A DNA stretch of 64,000 nucleotides, taken from the NCBI RefSeq assembly GCF_003386165.1, contig NZ_QRDV01000003.1, positions 1 to 64,000 on the forward strand, given 5' to 3'. Source of the stretch: Winogradskyella eximia (GTDB lineage: Bacteria > Bacteroidota > Bacteroidia > Flavobacteriales > Flavobacteriaceae). The notes under the pieces were generated by a model that saw only the letters and a program-made list of their open reading frames with translations, ran no database searches and was not told where the DNA came from. Below, in pieces: positions 9,137 to 17,603 of the stretch. Position 1 is the first letter of the stretch; each line of letters opens with the position of its first letter. The position numbers and the translations under genes are program-made.

Positions 9137-10039
9137 ATGGCACAGACCAAAATTTCTATAATTCCAACTTCAAATGAAACAATATTAAAATTTGAAGCAG
9201 ACCGATTTTTAACAAACCACAACAGTTTTGAATTCAATAATATTGATGATGCTAAACACTCACCCTTAGCACAACAATTATTCTACCTACCTTTTGTTAA
9301 GAAAGTATACATCGCTTCAAACTTTATTGCCATTGAACGTTATAACATCGTAGAATGGAAAGATGTACAAAACGAAGTTGCAACTCAAATTGAAGACTAT
9401 TTATCTAATGATGGCGTTGTAGTTACCGAAGACGCTATTAAACCTAAGGCTGCCGTTACGGTTTATGCTGAAAGCACACCTAACCCTAGTGTTTTAAAAT
9501 TTGTATGCAATAAGGTATTAGTGCCAAGTATATTTGAGTTTACATCAATTGAAGCTGCAAAACCCTCACCTCTTGCTACTGCATTATTCCAATTTCCATT
9601 TGTAAAAAATGTATTTATGGAAAAGAATTTTATCTCTATTAGTAAGTTTGATATTATTGAATGGGAAGAAATAACACTTCAACTTAGGGAATTTATAAAA
9701 TCTTATATTGAAGAAGGAAAAACCATACTTAACGATGATGCTCCGCAGAAATTGAATAAGACAGAAGAAGCTGTTGAGCAAAAATTTGAAGCTTTAGATG
9801 ACATCTCTAAAAATATAATAAATATCCTTGAAGAATATATAAAACCAGCTGTTGAGAGTGATGGTGGCAACATTGAATTTAAATCTTACGATGAAAACAC
9901 TAAAAAAGTAGAGGTTTTATTACAAGGTGCATGTAGCGGTTGTCCATCCTCTACATTTACTTTAAAAAATGGAATTGAAAGTATGTTAAGAGAAATGCTA
10001 AATGATAATTCTATAACTGTTAATGCAATTAATGGATAA
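9137..10039 (+). CDS. Nfu/NifU-type iron-sulfur cluster carrier with duplicated N-terminal domain
   Basis: 300 residues. The Nfu N-terminal domain is present twice (about 5-90 and 110-195); both copies share the pattern T.NP/T.E..LKF, SPLA..LF.FPFVK.V and NFI.I..., and end in IEWE/K. The C-terminal NifU domain (about 222-300) carries the cluster-binding CSGC motif at Cys266 and Cys269. Members of this family receive a [4Fe-4S] cluster and hand it to apo-proteins in the cytoplasm. A single N-domain plus C-domain is the usual bacterial NfuA/mitochondrial Nfu1 size (about 190 residues), so this is an enlarged form. The window also encodes several Fe-S enzymes (QueG, ActB) that could be clients, though none is adjacent. 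A second ATG is not needed; 9137 matches the domain start. Confidence 0.88.
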   Translation: MAQTKISIIPTSNETILKFEADRFLTNHNSFEFNNIDDAKHSPLAQQLFYLPFVKKVYIASNFIAIERYNIVEWKDVQNEVATQIEDYLSNDGVVVTEDAIKPKAAVTVYAESTPNPSVLKFVCNKVLVPSIFEFTSIEAAKPSPLATALFQFPFVKNVFMEKNFISISKFDIIEWEEITLQLREFIKSYIEEGKTILNDDAPQKLNKTEEAVEQKFEALDDISKNIINILEEYIKPAVESDGGNIEFKSYDENTKKVEVLLQGACSGCPSSTFTLKNGIESMLREMLNDNSITVNAING

Positions 10040-10185
10040 ATTGATTAACTTGTAATACTATAAAAAAATAAAATCTGTTAATGTAAATAAACAAAGTCAT
10101 ATTTTAAAATGTTGATGACACTACAGAATATAAAGTGAAATTAACTTTTCAGTAGACTAATTTAATATTTCTAAGACTAATTAAT

Positions 10186-10884
10186 ATGAACACTTTAAAA
10201 TTCTATATGGTCACATTCTTCATCATTTGTAGTGTACCATATGTCTGTAATGCACAAATTGATTACAATCAGCGAAACACACAAGCTAGTTTGGACGTAA
10301 TGCAATACAGCATAAAAAATAATCATAATAGTAACAAAAACGCAAAAGGTTCGCCATTCATAAATGAAACTTTCGAAGTTTTAAAGTTTAAAAAGTTTGG
10401 TAATAAGGTTTTTTCAGGCAGATACGATGCTAATCTTGGAGAAATGCAGATTAGACGTGAAAATGATACCATAGCTCTTAATGCCAATGAAAATTTTGAA
10501 ATAACCTTTGTTTCAAGCAATAAGACCTATAAAACCTTAAGTTATATAGATAATGATGGAATTTCAAAAAGAGGCTTTCTTGTTGTTTTAAATGAAACTG
10601 ATTCAATAGCTCTTTTAAAAGAAGAAGTAATTAAATTCCATGAAGAAAAACCATCAACTAATGGTTATGATAAAGCAAAGCCTGCTGAGTACAAAAGAGT
10701 AAAAGACACCTATTACTATAAAATCGGAGAGCATGTTTCTGTATTACCTCAAAAACGAAAAGAATTTACAAAATTGTTTCCTGAGCATTCAAGAAAATTG
10801 GAGGTTTTTATTAAGAAAAATAAAATAAGTCTTAAAAAAGAAGACGACCTAATAAGTTTATTCAAACACATAGGCACCTTATAA
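10186..10884 (+). CDS. Secreted protein of unknown function, first of a tandem pair
   Basis: 232 residues, with a signal peptide at about 1-24 (hydrophobic, ending CNAQ). There is no lipobox, no transmembrane segment and no enzyme motif I recognise. Features shared with its neighbour are GSPFIN (about 56), a GRYDANLGEMQI segment (about 79), NDTIALN, GFLVVLNET, EEKPSTNGYDKAKPAEY, and a C-terminal lysine-rich helix (SVLPQKRKEF to KKEDDL). The layout resembles a family of flavobacterial secreted proteins with a GSPY/FLN motif and a C-terminal FIKKNKI..KKEDDL helix. I do not know a function for that family. The spacing to the next copy is 78 bases, so the two may form one transcript. Confidence 0.75.
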   Translation: MNTLKFYMVTFFIICSVPYVCNAQIDYNQRNTQASLDVMQYSIKNNHNSNKNAKGSPFINETFEVLKFKKFGNKVFSGRYDANLGEMQIRRENDTIALNANENFEITFVSSNKTYKTLSYIDNDGISKRGFLVVLNETDSIALLKEEVIKFHEEKPSTNGYDKAKPAEYKRVKDTYYYKIGEHVSVLPQKRKEFTKLFPEHSRKLEVFIKKNKISLKKEDDLISLFKHIGTL

Positions 10885-10962
10885 AATCCAGCTTTCAAAC
10901 TCAATTAAATATACTTTTTTCTGAAGTTAAATAATTTTAAATTTTTAAACCATTTATAATAT

Positions 10963-11661
10963 ATGTTAAATATCAAATACTGCATCTTTTTAGTTTTAAT
11001 AAGTTTGGGTACATCAAAAATAAGCTATGCATTTCAAGATGTAAACATTAGAGAAACCCAAGAACAACTAAATAAAATGATTAGCACTATAGATCATAAT
11101 CGTGATAAAAACAAGAACATTAAAGGTTCTCCGTATATAAACGATGTATTTCAAGTAGTAAAATTTAAAAGATTTGGAGATAAATCTTTTACTGGTAGAT
11201 ACGATGCTAATCTGGGTGAAATGCAGATTATGCGTGAAAATGATACTATAGCTCTAAATAATACTGAAAATTTTGAAGTTACCTTTATCTTAAGTGATAA
11301 AATATATAAAACACATAGTTATGTAGATAACAATGGGATTACAAAAAGAGGCTTTCTTGTTGTTTTAAATGAAACCCATTCACTAGCTGTTTTAAAGGAA
11401 GAAGTAATTAGATTTTATGAAGAAAAACCATCAACTAACGGTTATGATAAAGCAAAACCCGCAGAATACAGAAGAACAAAAGATATCTACTACTACAGAC
11501 AAGGCGAACATGTTTCAGTATTACCTCAAAAACGGAAAGATTTTATAAAGTTGTTCCCTGAACACTCAAAAGATTTAGAGGTATTTATAAAGAAGAATAA
11601 AATTAATTTTAAACAAGAGGATGATTTAATAACTCTATTTCAATATCTAGAAACGCTATAA
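10963..11661 (+). CDS. Secreted protein of unknown function, second of a tandem pair
   Basis: 232 residues, the same length as the preceding gene and by eye about 70% identical, so a tandem duplicate. Residues 1-24 form a signal peptide. The N-terminal 55 residues differ most. The middle (GRYDANLGEMQI, GFLVVLNET) and the segment EEKPSTNGYDKAKPAEY are unchanged, and the DNA for GFLVVLNET is also nearly identical. The mature part is rich in Lys and Glu and ends in the helix FIKKNKINFKQEDDL. Function unknown. Retention of two full-length copies with intact signal peptides argues that both are used. Confidence 0.75.
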   Translation: MLNIKYCIFLVLISLGTSKISYAFQDVNIRETQEQLNKMISTIDHNRDKNKNIKGSPYINDVFQVVKFKRFGDKSFTGRYDANLGEMQIMRENDTIALNNTENFEVTFILSDKIYKTHSYVDNNGITKRGFLVVLNETHSLAVLKEEVIRFYEEKPSTNGYDKAKPAEYRRTKDIYYYRQGEHVSVLPQKRKDFIKLFPEHSKDLEVFIKKNKINFKQEDDLITLFQYLETL

Positions 11662-11775
11662 CTCTTACATTAAAAACCAATAATTTATACTTCCATTTTT
11701 TAAAAACACAAATGGTAAAGTGACCAATTGGTAATTTTTGTTTCTAAAAGGTATAAACTTAAAAATCTAAATATT

Positions 11776-11976
11776 ATGGCAGTATTAAAAGTAATCGAAG
11801 TATTATCTAACTCAGACAAAAGCTGGGAAGACGCAACAAAGAAAGCAGTAAAAGAAGCTTCTAAATCTGTGAAAAATATCCGTTCTGTATACGTACAAGA
11901 TCAAAGTGCTATTGTTAAAGATGACGAGGTCACTGAATTTAGAGTTGCATTAAAATTAACTTTTGAGGTTAAATAA
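11776..11976 (+). CDS. Dodecin family flavin-binding protein
   Basis: 66 residues from the ATG at 11776, the normal dodecin size. An upstream in-frame ATG at 11728 would add 16 non-conserved residues and is rejected. The sequence matches dodecin throughout: VIEVLSNS (strand 1), SWEDATKKAV followed by a helix, SVYVQDQSA, and VTEFRVALKLTFEV at the end. Dodecins form hollow 12-mers that store and buffer flavins (FMN, FAD, riboflavin or lumichrome) in the cytoplasm. The gene stands alone: a strong terminator follows it and a 114-base gap precedes it. Confidence 0.93.
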   Translation: MAVLKVIEVLSNSDKSWEDATKKAVKEASKSVKNIRSVYVQDQSAIVKDDEVTEFRVALKLTFEVK

Positions 11977-12001
11977 CAGCTTTTACCTCTATACAAATCA
12001 T

Positions 12002-12028
12002 AAACTCGGTCTAAAACTAGCCGAGTTT
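12002..12028 (+). terminator. Rho-independent terminator after dodecin
   Basis: A perfect 8-bp stem AAACTCGG (12002-12009) and CCGAGTTT (12021-12028), an 11-base loop, then a run of T. It lies 25 bases past the dodecin stop codon and before mscS. Confidence 0.88.
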
Positions 12029-12060
12029 TTTTTATTAAAACTTAAATTAAATAAATTTTT

Positions 12061-12873
12061 ATGGATACACAAAAGTGGATTAACGAAGGCTATAACTTTT
12101 TAATTGAATATGGACCAAAAGTTATTGGAGCTATTCTAATATGGATAATAGGTAGCTGGATAATTAAAATGCTACTTAAAGGAGTAAAAAAGGCAATGAA
12201 TAAAGGAAATTATGATGAGAGCCTAAAAAAATTCTTATTAAATCTTATTGGCTGGGCTTTAAAAATTCTTTTAATTATTGTTGTATTAGGTACCGTTGGT
12301 GTTGAAACAACATCGTTTGCTGCTATAATTGCTGCTGCTGGTTTAGCTATTGGTTTAGCTCTACAAGGATCATTAGGTAATTTTGCAGGTGGTGTATTAA
12401 TTATGATCTTTAAACCTATTAAAATTGGAGATTTAATTGAAGCACAAGGTGAAATAGGTGTTGTAAAAGAGATTGAAATTTTTACTACCAAATTAACGGG
12501 TTTATCTAATAGAGAAATAATAATTCCTAATGGAGCATTATCTAATGGAAATATTATAAACTTTAGTACTGAAGGCACTAGAAGAGTTGACTTAGTATTT
12601 GGTGTTGGTTATGATTCTGACATAAAAAAAACCAAAGAAGTTTTTAGTAAAGTATTAGCGGCTAATCCTAAAATATTAAAAGATCCTGCACCAACTATAG
12701 CAGTTTCTGAACTTGCGGATAGTTCAATTAATTTTGTAGTTAGACCTTGGTGTACTACAGACGATTATTGGGATGTATACTTTGGAGTAACAGAGCAAAT
12801 AAAAGAAGCATTAGATGCTGCTGGTATTGAAATACCTTATCCGCATCAAGTTGAAATACATAAAGAAAATTAA
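12061..12873 (+). CDS. mscS: Small-conductance mechanosensitive channel, MscS family
   Basis: 270 residues, close to E. coli MscS (286). Transmembrane helices lie at about 15-40 and 60-80. The pore helix (about 88-115) has the Gly/Ala-packed pattern of the family (AAAGLAIGLALQGSLGNFAG). The cytoplasmic beta domain follows (FKPIKIGDLIEAQGEIGVV, with IIIPNGALSNGNI), then the alpha/beta cage domain ending in IPYPHQVEIH. The channel opens under membrane tension and releases solutes during hypo-osmotic shock. The stop codon overlaps the stop of tsaB on the other strand (shared TTAA). Confidence 0.93.
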   Translation: MDTQKWINEGYNFLIEYGPKVIGAILIWIIGSWIIKMLLKGVKKAMNKGNYDESLKKFLLNLIGWALKILLIIVVLGTVGVETTSFAAIIAAAGLAIGLALQGSLGNFAGGVLIMIFKPIKIGDLIEAQGEIGVVKEIEIFTTKLTGLSNREIIIPNGALSNGNIINFSTEGTRRVDLVFGVGYDSDIKKTKEVFSKVLAANPKILKDPAPTIAVSELADSSINFVVRPWCTTDDYWDVYFGVTEQIKEALDAAGIEIPYPHQVEIHKEN

Positions 12874-13541
12874 GCTTTCTTTTTTAAGGCTACAAAATCC
12901 TTTAAATAATAAGGCTCAAAATAAGCGACATCTTCGGTGTCGCTTTTTTTATACTTAGCTTCCGCTAAAAGTGACATTTCATTTGCGGAAGGCAATTTTT
13001 CATTTATAAAAACAGCATTAGGATGCTGGATTAAGCTCTTAGTTTTTTCTACACCGTTACCTATAAAATAAACCTTACTACGCTCTAAAAGCTCGCTGTA
13101 GCTTTCCTCCGTGAGAATTTCAGCTCTTATCTCTCTATGCAATTCTAGATTTGAATTATAGACTGCAGAATACACTTCCATACGTCTTGCATCTAGCATC
13201 GGTATTATATATCCATCTTTATGTTTTACTTGATGAGCTAAACTTTCTAAAGTTGAAATAGAAATCAACGGTTTATTCAATGCAAAACACAAACCTTTTG
13301 CAGACGATACTCCGATACGCAAACCTGTATAAGAACCAGGTCCTTTACTTACTGAGACAGCATCTATTTCTGATGGATTTATTTTCGAAATTTTAAAAAC
13401 CTCATCAATAAAAAGATGTAACGTTTCTGCATGCGAATAGCCAAGACTATTATCTTCTTTTAAAACTAAAGTCTCTCCATCTTTAGATAGAGAGACTGAA
13501 CAATTTGTTGTTGCTGTTTCTATATTTAGCACTAATGCCAT
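12870..13541 (-). CDS. tsaB: tRNA threonylcarbamoyladenosine biosynthesis protein TsaB
   Basis: 223 residues, the normal size. It has the ASKHA/Kae1-like fold signatures of TsaB: LNIETATTNCSVSLSKDG at the N-terminus and SVSKGPGSYTGLRIGVSSAKG at about 64-84. TsaB is a catalytically silent partner of TsaD in the complex that adds t6A to position 37 of ANN-decoding tRNAs. The gene stands first in a minus-strand run but is 50 bases beyond the exporter genes, so co-transcription with them is possible. It overlaps mscS by four bases tail to tail. Confidence 0.93.
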   Translation of the reverse strand: MALVLNIETATTNCSVSLSKDGETLVLKEDNSLGYSHAETLHLFIDEVFKISKINPSEIDAVSVSKGPGSYTGLRIGVSSAKGLCFALNKPLISISTLESLAHQVKHKDGYIIPMLDARRMEVYSAVYNSNLELHREIRAEILTEESYSELLERSKVYFIGNGVEKTKSLIQHPNAVFINEKLPSANEMSLLAEAKYKKSDTEDVAYFEPYYLKDFVALKKKA

Positions 13542-13591
13542 TTAGTTATCAGTTTTTAGCCCAAAAGGCTATTAAGACTTCAATAATTTAT

Positions 13592-14902
13592 TTAATCTTG
13601 ATTTTTTTCTTCTGAAGTATTCTCAGGCTTTTTGTTTTTAACTTTAATCAAATCACCTGGATTTAAGTTTTTAGAAACTACATTATAAGGTCCTGTAATA
13701 ATTTCATCATCTTTACTTAACCCTGAAACTATCTCGATATTAGTATCATCTTGAATACCTGTTTTTACCACTTTTAATTTTGCCGTGCCTCCGTCATTTA
13801 CAAATACACATTCAAACTTTTCTTCAATTAGATCAGAGTCAACTTCTTCCATTTTTAAATTTTCCCCATATAGTTTCTTAGTAGAACTTGTATCAGTCTT
13901 AATAACAATAGCACTAATGGGTACAGAAATCGCATCTTTTCTTGTTTTTGTAATCACATCTACAGTAGCCGTCATTCCTGGTCTAAAAGGGGAAAAAGTT
14001 AATGGTTTACCCTCTGTTAAATCTTTATATGATTCCTCTAAAATTCTAACTTTAACTTTGAAGTTTGTCACCTGATCTGCAGCTAAATCACCTGCCGCAG
14101 AATTAGCAATCTCAGTAACTATTCCTTTAAATTCTTTCTTTAAGTAAGCATCTACTTCAACAATTGTAGAATCACCTATGTTCACTTTTACAATGTCATT
14201 TTCATTAACATCGATTTCAACTTCCATATTATTTAAGTTGGCTACTCTTAAAATTTCAGTTCCTGCCATTTGCTGCGTACCAACAACACGCTCACCTAAC
14301 TCTACATTTAAACGTGAAATTGTACCACTCATTGGCGCATAAATTGTAGTTCTATTTAAGTTGTCTTTAGCTTCATTTACAGTTGCCGCTGCACTTTGCA
14401 CACTATAATACGCAGAGCTCTTTCCAGCTACAGCAGTCTCGTAAGTTGCAATAGATCTATCCCAATCTGCTTTAGAAATCACACCTTTATTAAAAAGTGA
14501 TTTATTTCTATCATAATCAGCTTTTGCTTGTTTTAAATTGGCTTCTGCTTGCTCTAAACCAGCTCTTACATTTTGATAAGAAGCTTGCGAACGATTAACA
14601 GCAGACTGAATTAAATCAGGATTTACACGAACTAATAAATCTCCTTTTTTCACTTCTTGACCCTCTTTAAAAGGTAATTCAAGAATTTCACCAGATACTT
14701 CAGAAGATATTTTAACCTCAACTTCTGGTTGAATTTTTCCTGTAGCAGAAACCGTTTCAATAATATCTTTTAGAGTCACTTCTTTTACCGTAACTTCTTT
14801 AAAGTCTCCTTTTTCTCCAAACCATCCCATTTTAGATCCTGCAACTAAAATTAATAGTACCACAACACCTATTGAGATGATAATTTTTACTGTTTTGCTC
14901 AT
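13592..14902 (-). CDS. Efflux periplasmic adaptor subunit (HlyD/MacA family), adaptor 1
   Basis: 436 residues. An N-terminal anchor helix (about 6-24) is followed by the lipoyl half-motif (VSATGKIQPEVEVKISSEVSGEILELPFKEG, described here in parts: VSATGKIQPE, ISSEVSGE, FKEGQEVKKGDLL). Next come a long alpha-helical hairpin (about 90-190, rich in Ala, Gln and Asn), the second lipoyl half (TIYAPMSGTISRLNVELGE), a beta-barrel domain and a membrane-proximal domain. The acidic C-terminal tail is low complexity. It should link an inner-membrane ABC permease to TolC. It lies 2 bases downstream of the TolC gene and is the last gene of the exporter run. It is a different adaptor from the one at 16401. 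Confidence 0.88.
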   Translation of the reverse strand: MSKTVKIIISIGVVVLLILVAGSKMGWFGEKGDFKEVTVKEVTLKDIIETVSATGKIQPEVEVKISSEVSGEILELPFKEGQEVKKGDLLVRVNPDLIQSAVNRSQASYQNVRAGLEQAEANLKQAKADYDRNKSLFNKGVISKADWDRSIATYETAVAGKSSAYYSVQSAAATVNEAKDNLNRTTIYAPMSGTISRLNVELGERVVGTQQMAGTEILRVANLNNMEVEIDVNENDIVKVNIGDSTIVEVDAYLKKEFKGIVTEIANSAAGDLAADQVTNFKVKVRILEESYKDLTEGKPLTFSPFRPGMTATVDVITKTRKDAISVPISAIVIKTDTSSTKKLYGENLKMEEVDSDLIEEKFECVFVNDGGTAKLKVVKTGIQDDTNIEIVSGLSKDDEIITGPYNVVSKNLNPGDLIKVKNKKPENTSEEKNQD

Positions 14903-14904
14903 AA

Positions 14905-16347
14905 TTAAAACTTTAATTCAGTTGCTGGTATACCGAAATATAACTCGAGAACCTTCAACTTAAAAATATAATCGTATTTCGCTTGATTCAATTGAATCCT
15001 AGCGTTATCAAATCTTTGTTTAGATTGGCTAAAATCGAATGCATTTGTTAAACCCACATCATAACGCTCTTTAGCATAATCATAAGCCAATTGTTGTGAT
15101 TCTAATGCTGTTTTAGCAGCTTCATAAGATTTTAAAGAACCTTTTGCATCCACATAAGCCTGATAAACCGTAGATTCCAAATCTAATTCTGCCTGCTCTA
15201 ATTGAAACTTAGAACGCTCTAAATTAATCTTATTTCTTTGAATATTTCCTCTTGTTGAAAACCCATTAAAAATAGGAATATTTAAAGAAAGACCATAAGA
15301 AATACCGTCGTTTTGAGATAATTGATCTATAAATCGATCTGCACCAACTTCCCTTGCGAATGTATTTGGGAATTCACCAACGACAACCTCTCCGGTATTT
15401 TGCACAGTTCCGATTTGCTGAATTGATGATGGGTTATTAGGGTCAACTTCTTGTATAAAAGACTTAGTGTTTGAATATCTAGTATTATATCCAAAAAAAG
15501 CGGAAAGTGTCGGAAAACGACTTCCTTTTGCTATTTGAAGATCCTTTTCAGCTAATTCTACATTTGATTCTGCTATTTTGATTTCAGATCTATTTTCCAT
15601 AGCTCCAGTGATTATATCATCAGCAGATTTGCTTGAGATACCTTCATCAACAATATCATAACCCTCATCTTCTATATCAAAATTGGCATAATCTTTAATT
15701 AATAATAACTGCGCAAGACTAATTAATGAAATTTGAACTGAATTCTCAGCGTTAACAATTGATTGCTTTTCATTAGCATCTGTCGCTTGTATCTCAAGCA
15801 AATCACCTCTTGGTAATGAACCTGCGTCTACCAATTGGTTTGTTCGTTCAATTTGTTCTTGGGTAACTTGATTTTGAGATTTTAAAACTTCAAGATTTGC
15901 TTTATTTAAAATTACTTGTAAATAACCATTAGCTACAAAAAGAGAAATGTCATCTTTCATTTTATCTAAACGATACTGACTAGCTAGTTTAGATATATCT
16001 GCACGTTGAACCGTTCTAATATTTCTTAAACCGTCAAATAAAGTGTAACCAATATTAATATTACCACTAGCAGATAAGAAAGTTGTGGTTTCTGCATTAT
16101 TTGTTATTGGATTAAAACTTAGACCAGTGTTTTCTGAAACTCCTGCTCCAGCACTTAAACTTGGAAGAAAACCTCCAACAGCAGTAAGTTTATCTATATC
16201 TGCAGCCTCTACATCTAACTCACTCTGTTTTACAGAAATATTATTTTCTAAAGCATATACCACACACTCCTTGAGTGTCCATTTTTTATTTTGTGCTTGT
16301 GCTAAAACTCCACAAAGAAGTAAAACTATGATGATTGATTTTTTCAT
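14905..16347 (-). CDS. TolC family outer-membrane efflux protein
   Basis: 480 residues with a signal peptide (about 1-18, ending AQAQ). It shows the two-fold repeat of long alpha-helical hairpins typical of TolC (NANEKQSIVNAENSVQ-type helix, and in the second half AKERYDVGLTNAFDFSQSKQRF). It trimerises into an outer-membrane barrel with a periplasmic tunnel. It is sandwiched between two adaptor genes and upstream permeases, so it is the exit duct for this ABC exporter. The stop is 2 bases before the start of adaptor 1, suggesting translational coupling. Confidence 0.9.
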   Translation of the reverse strand: MKKSIIIVLLLCGVLAQAQNKKWTLKECVVYALENNISVKQSELDVEAADIDKLTAVGGFLPSLSAGAGVSENTGLSFNPITNNAETTTFLSASGNINIGYTLFDGLRNIRTVQRADISKLASQYRLDKMKDDISLFVANGYLQVILNKANLEVLKSQNQVTQEQIERTNQLVDAGSLPRGDLLEIQATDANEKQSIVNAENSVQISLISLAQLLLIKDYANFDIEDEGYDIVDEGISSKSADDIITGAMENRSEIKIAESNVELAEKDLQIAKGSRFPTLSAFFGYNTRYSNTKSFIQEVDPNNPSSIQQIGTVQNTGEVVVGEFPNTFAREVGADRFIDQLSQNDGISYGLSLNIPIFNGFSTRGNIQRNKINLERSKFQLEQAELDLESTVYQAYVDAKGSLKSYEAAKTALESQQLAYDYAKERYDVGLTNAFDFSQSKQRFDNARIQLNQAKYDYIFKLKVLELYFGIPATELKF

Positions 16348-16400
16348 GATGTCTATTTGTCTATGTAAAACTTAAAGTGTTACATTAATTATGTAATAAT

Positions 16401-17558
16401 TTATTGTGCATATTTAGGAACACCCTGTACTTGATTCCAAACTTTTATTTTATCGTCTTTAGAAATGCCACTTTTTACTTCTACAAAAATACCATCACTA
16501 ATACCTAACTCCACATCTTTTCTTTCAAATTTTTGATCACCAACCTCAACTTCTACGTATGGTTTTTTGGTTTCAGTATCGTACTGAACTAAAGCCTCCT
16601 TAATTGCTAATACATTTTCAACTTTTTCTAATATAATTGAAGCATTTGCACTTAAACCTGCTCTAATAAATGTAGAATCCATTTTTTTAAGCGACCCTTT
16701 TATTTCAAATTGAATAGCTCCATTTTCTGCTACACCTTTTGGTGCAATATAATCTAATACGGCATCGAATTTTTTATCTTCAATAGCACCAACTGTAATT
16801 TCAAGAGGTAAACCTTCTTTTATTTTTCCTACTTCGCTTTCATCAACTTTTCCCTCAAAAATCATTTGTTTTACATCTGCTAAAGATGCTATTGACGTAC
16901 CTTCATTAAAATTATTGGCCTCAATAACTTGGTTTCCTGCTTTTACTGGCACATCTAATACCATCCCTGAAACTGTAGCTCTTACCTGTGTTTGTGCAAT
17001 GTTGCCTAAACCAGAAGTTGTTCCTGTTTTTATAATATCATAATTCTGATTAGCAGAGTTTACATTTATTTTTGCCTGCTCTACACTTTGCTTTGTTTGA
17101 AGATATGAATTTTTTACACCTTCAAAATCATTAGCAGAAATTACACCTTTATCAAACAAAGCTTTTTGTCTATCGTAATTTGCTTGTTGCGTTTCTAAAT
17201 TAATTTTAGCAGTTTGAAGTGCTGTTTGATTTGATGCAATATTATTTTTAGCACTTGTTAAAGAAGACACATTAGGTATTACTCTAATCTGAGCAATTAA
17301 ATCACCTTGCTTTACGTATTCGCCAGCTTCGATAAAAATTTCTTCTATGACACCAGAAATATTTGGCTTAATTAAAATTTCTTCTTTAGGCACAATACTT
17401 CCTGTTGCTACAGTTTTAACGACTATGGTTTGTTCTTCTGGACTTTCTGAAGTGTAAGTTATAGGATCTTCTTGGTTCTTATTCCATAAGTACATTAACG
17501 CTCCTCCAAAAGCAACGACGATTAATATTAAGAAAATGATGGTTTTTGTTCTTTTCAT
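16401..17558 (-). CDS. Efflux periplasmic adaptor subunit (HlyD/MacA family), adaptor 2
   Basis: 385 residues. There is an N-terminal anchor helix (about 6-25) and the lipoyl motifs VATGSIVPKEEILIKPNISG and FIEAGEYVKQGDLIAQI. An alpha-hairpin covers about 85-170, and TQVRATVSGMVLDVPVKAGNQV forms the returning lipoyl half. It is shorter than adaptor 1 and clearly divergent from it, so the two are not recent duplicates. It lies directly after the two permease genes (45 bases) and before tolC. The pairing suggests either alternative adaptors or a mixed adaptor ring; the sequence cannot tell which. Confidence 0.88.
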   Translation of the reverse strand: MKRTKTIIFLILIVVAFGGALMYLWNKNQEDPITYTSESPEEQTIVVKTVATGSIVPKEEILIKPNISGVIEEIFIEAGEYVKQGDLIAQIRVIPNVSSLTSAKNNIASNQTALQTAKINLETQQANYDRQKALFDKGVISANDFEGVKNSYLQTKQSVEQAKINVNSANQNYDIIKTGTTSGLGNIAQTQVRATVSGMVLDVPVKAGNQVIEANNFNEGTSIASLADVKQMIFEGKVDESEVGKIKEGLPLEITVGAIEDKKFDAVLDYIAPKGVAENGAIQFEIKGSLKKMDSTFIRAGLSANASIILEKVENVLAIKEALVQYDTETKKPYVEVEVGDQKFERKDVELGISDGIFVEVKSGISKDDKIKVWNQVQGVPKYAQ

Positions 17559-17603
17559 TACTAAATGATTATTATTTGATTGATGGTTGTTATTACATTT
17601 ATT

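Noticed and set aside
11728-11775. Upstream ATG that would lengthen dodecin by 16 residues
   Set aside because: Dodecins start at the conserved MAVLKVIEV; the extra residues are Lys/Tyr-rich and unlike the family.
12210-12578. Minus-strand open frame of about 122 codons inside mscS
   Set aside because: It is antisense to a well-supported MscS channel and has no recognisable domain.
13557-13576. AGCC-CAAAA-GGCT hairpin between tsaB and adaptor 1
   Set aside because: The stem is only about five base pairs and there is no T-run in the needed direction.
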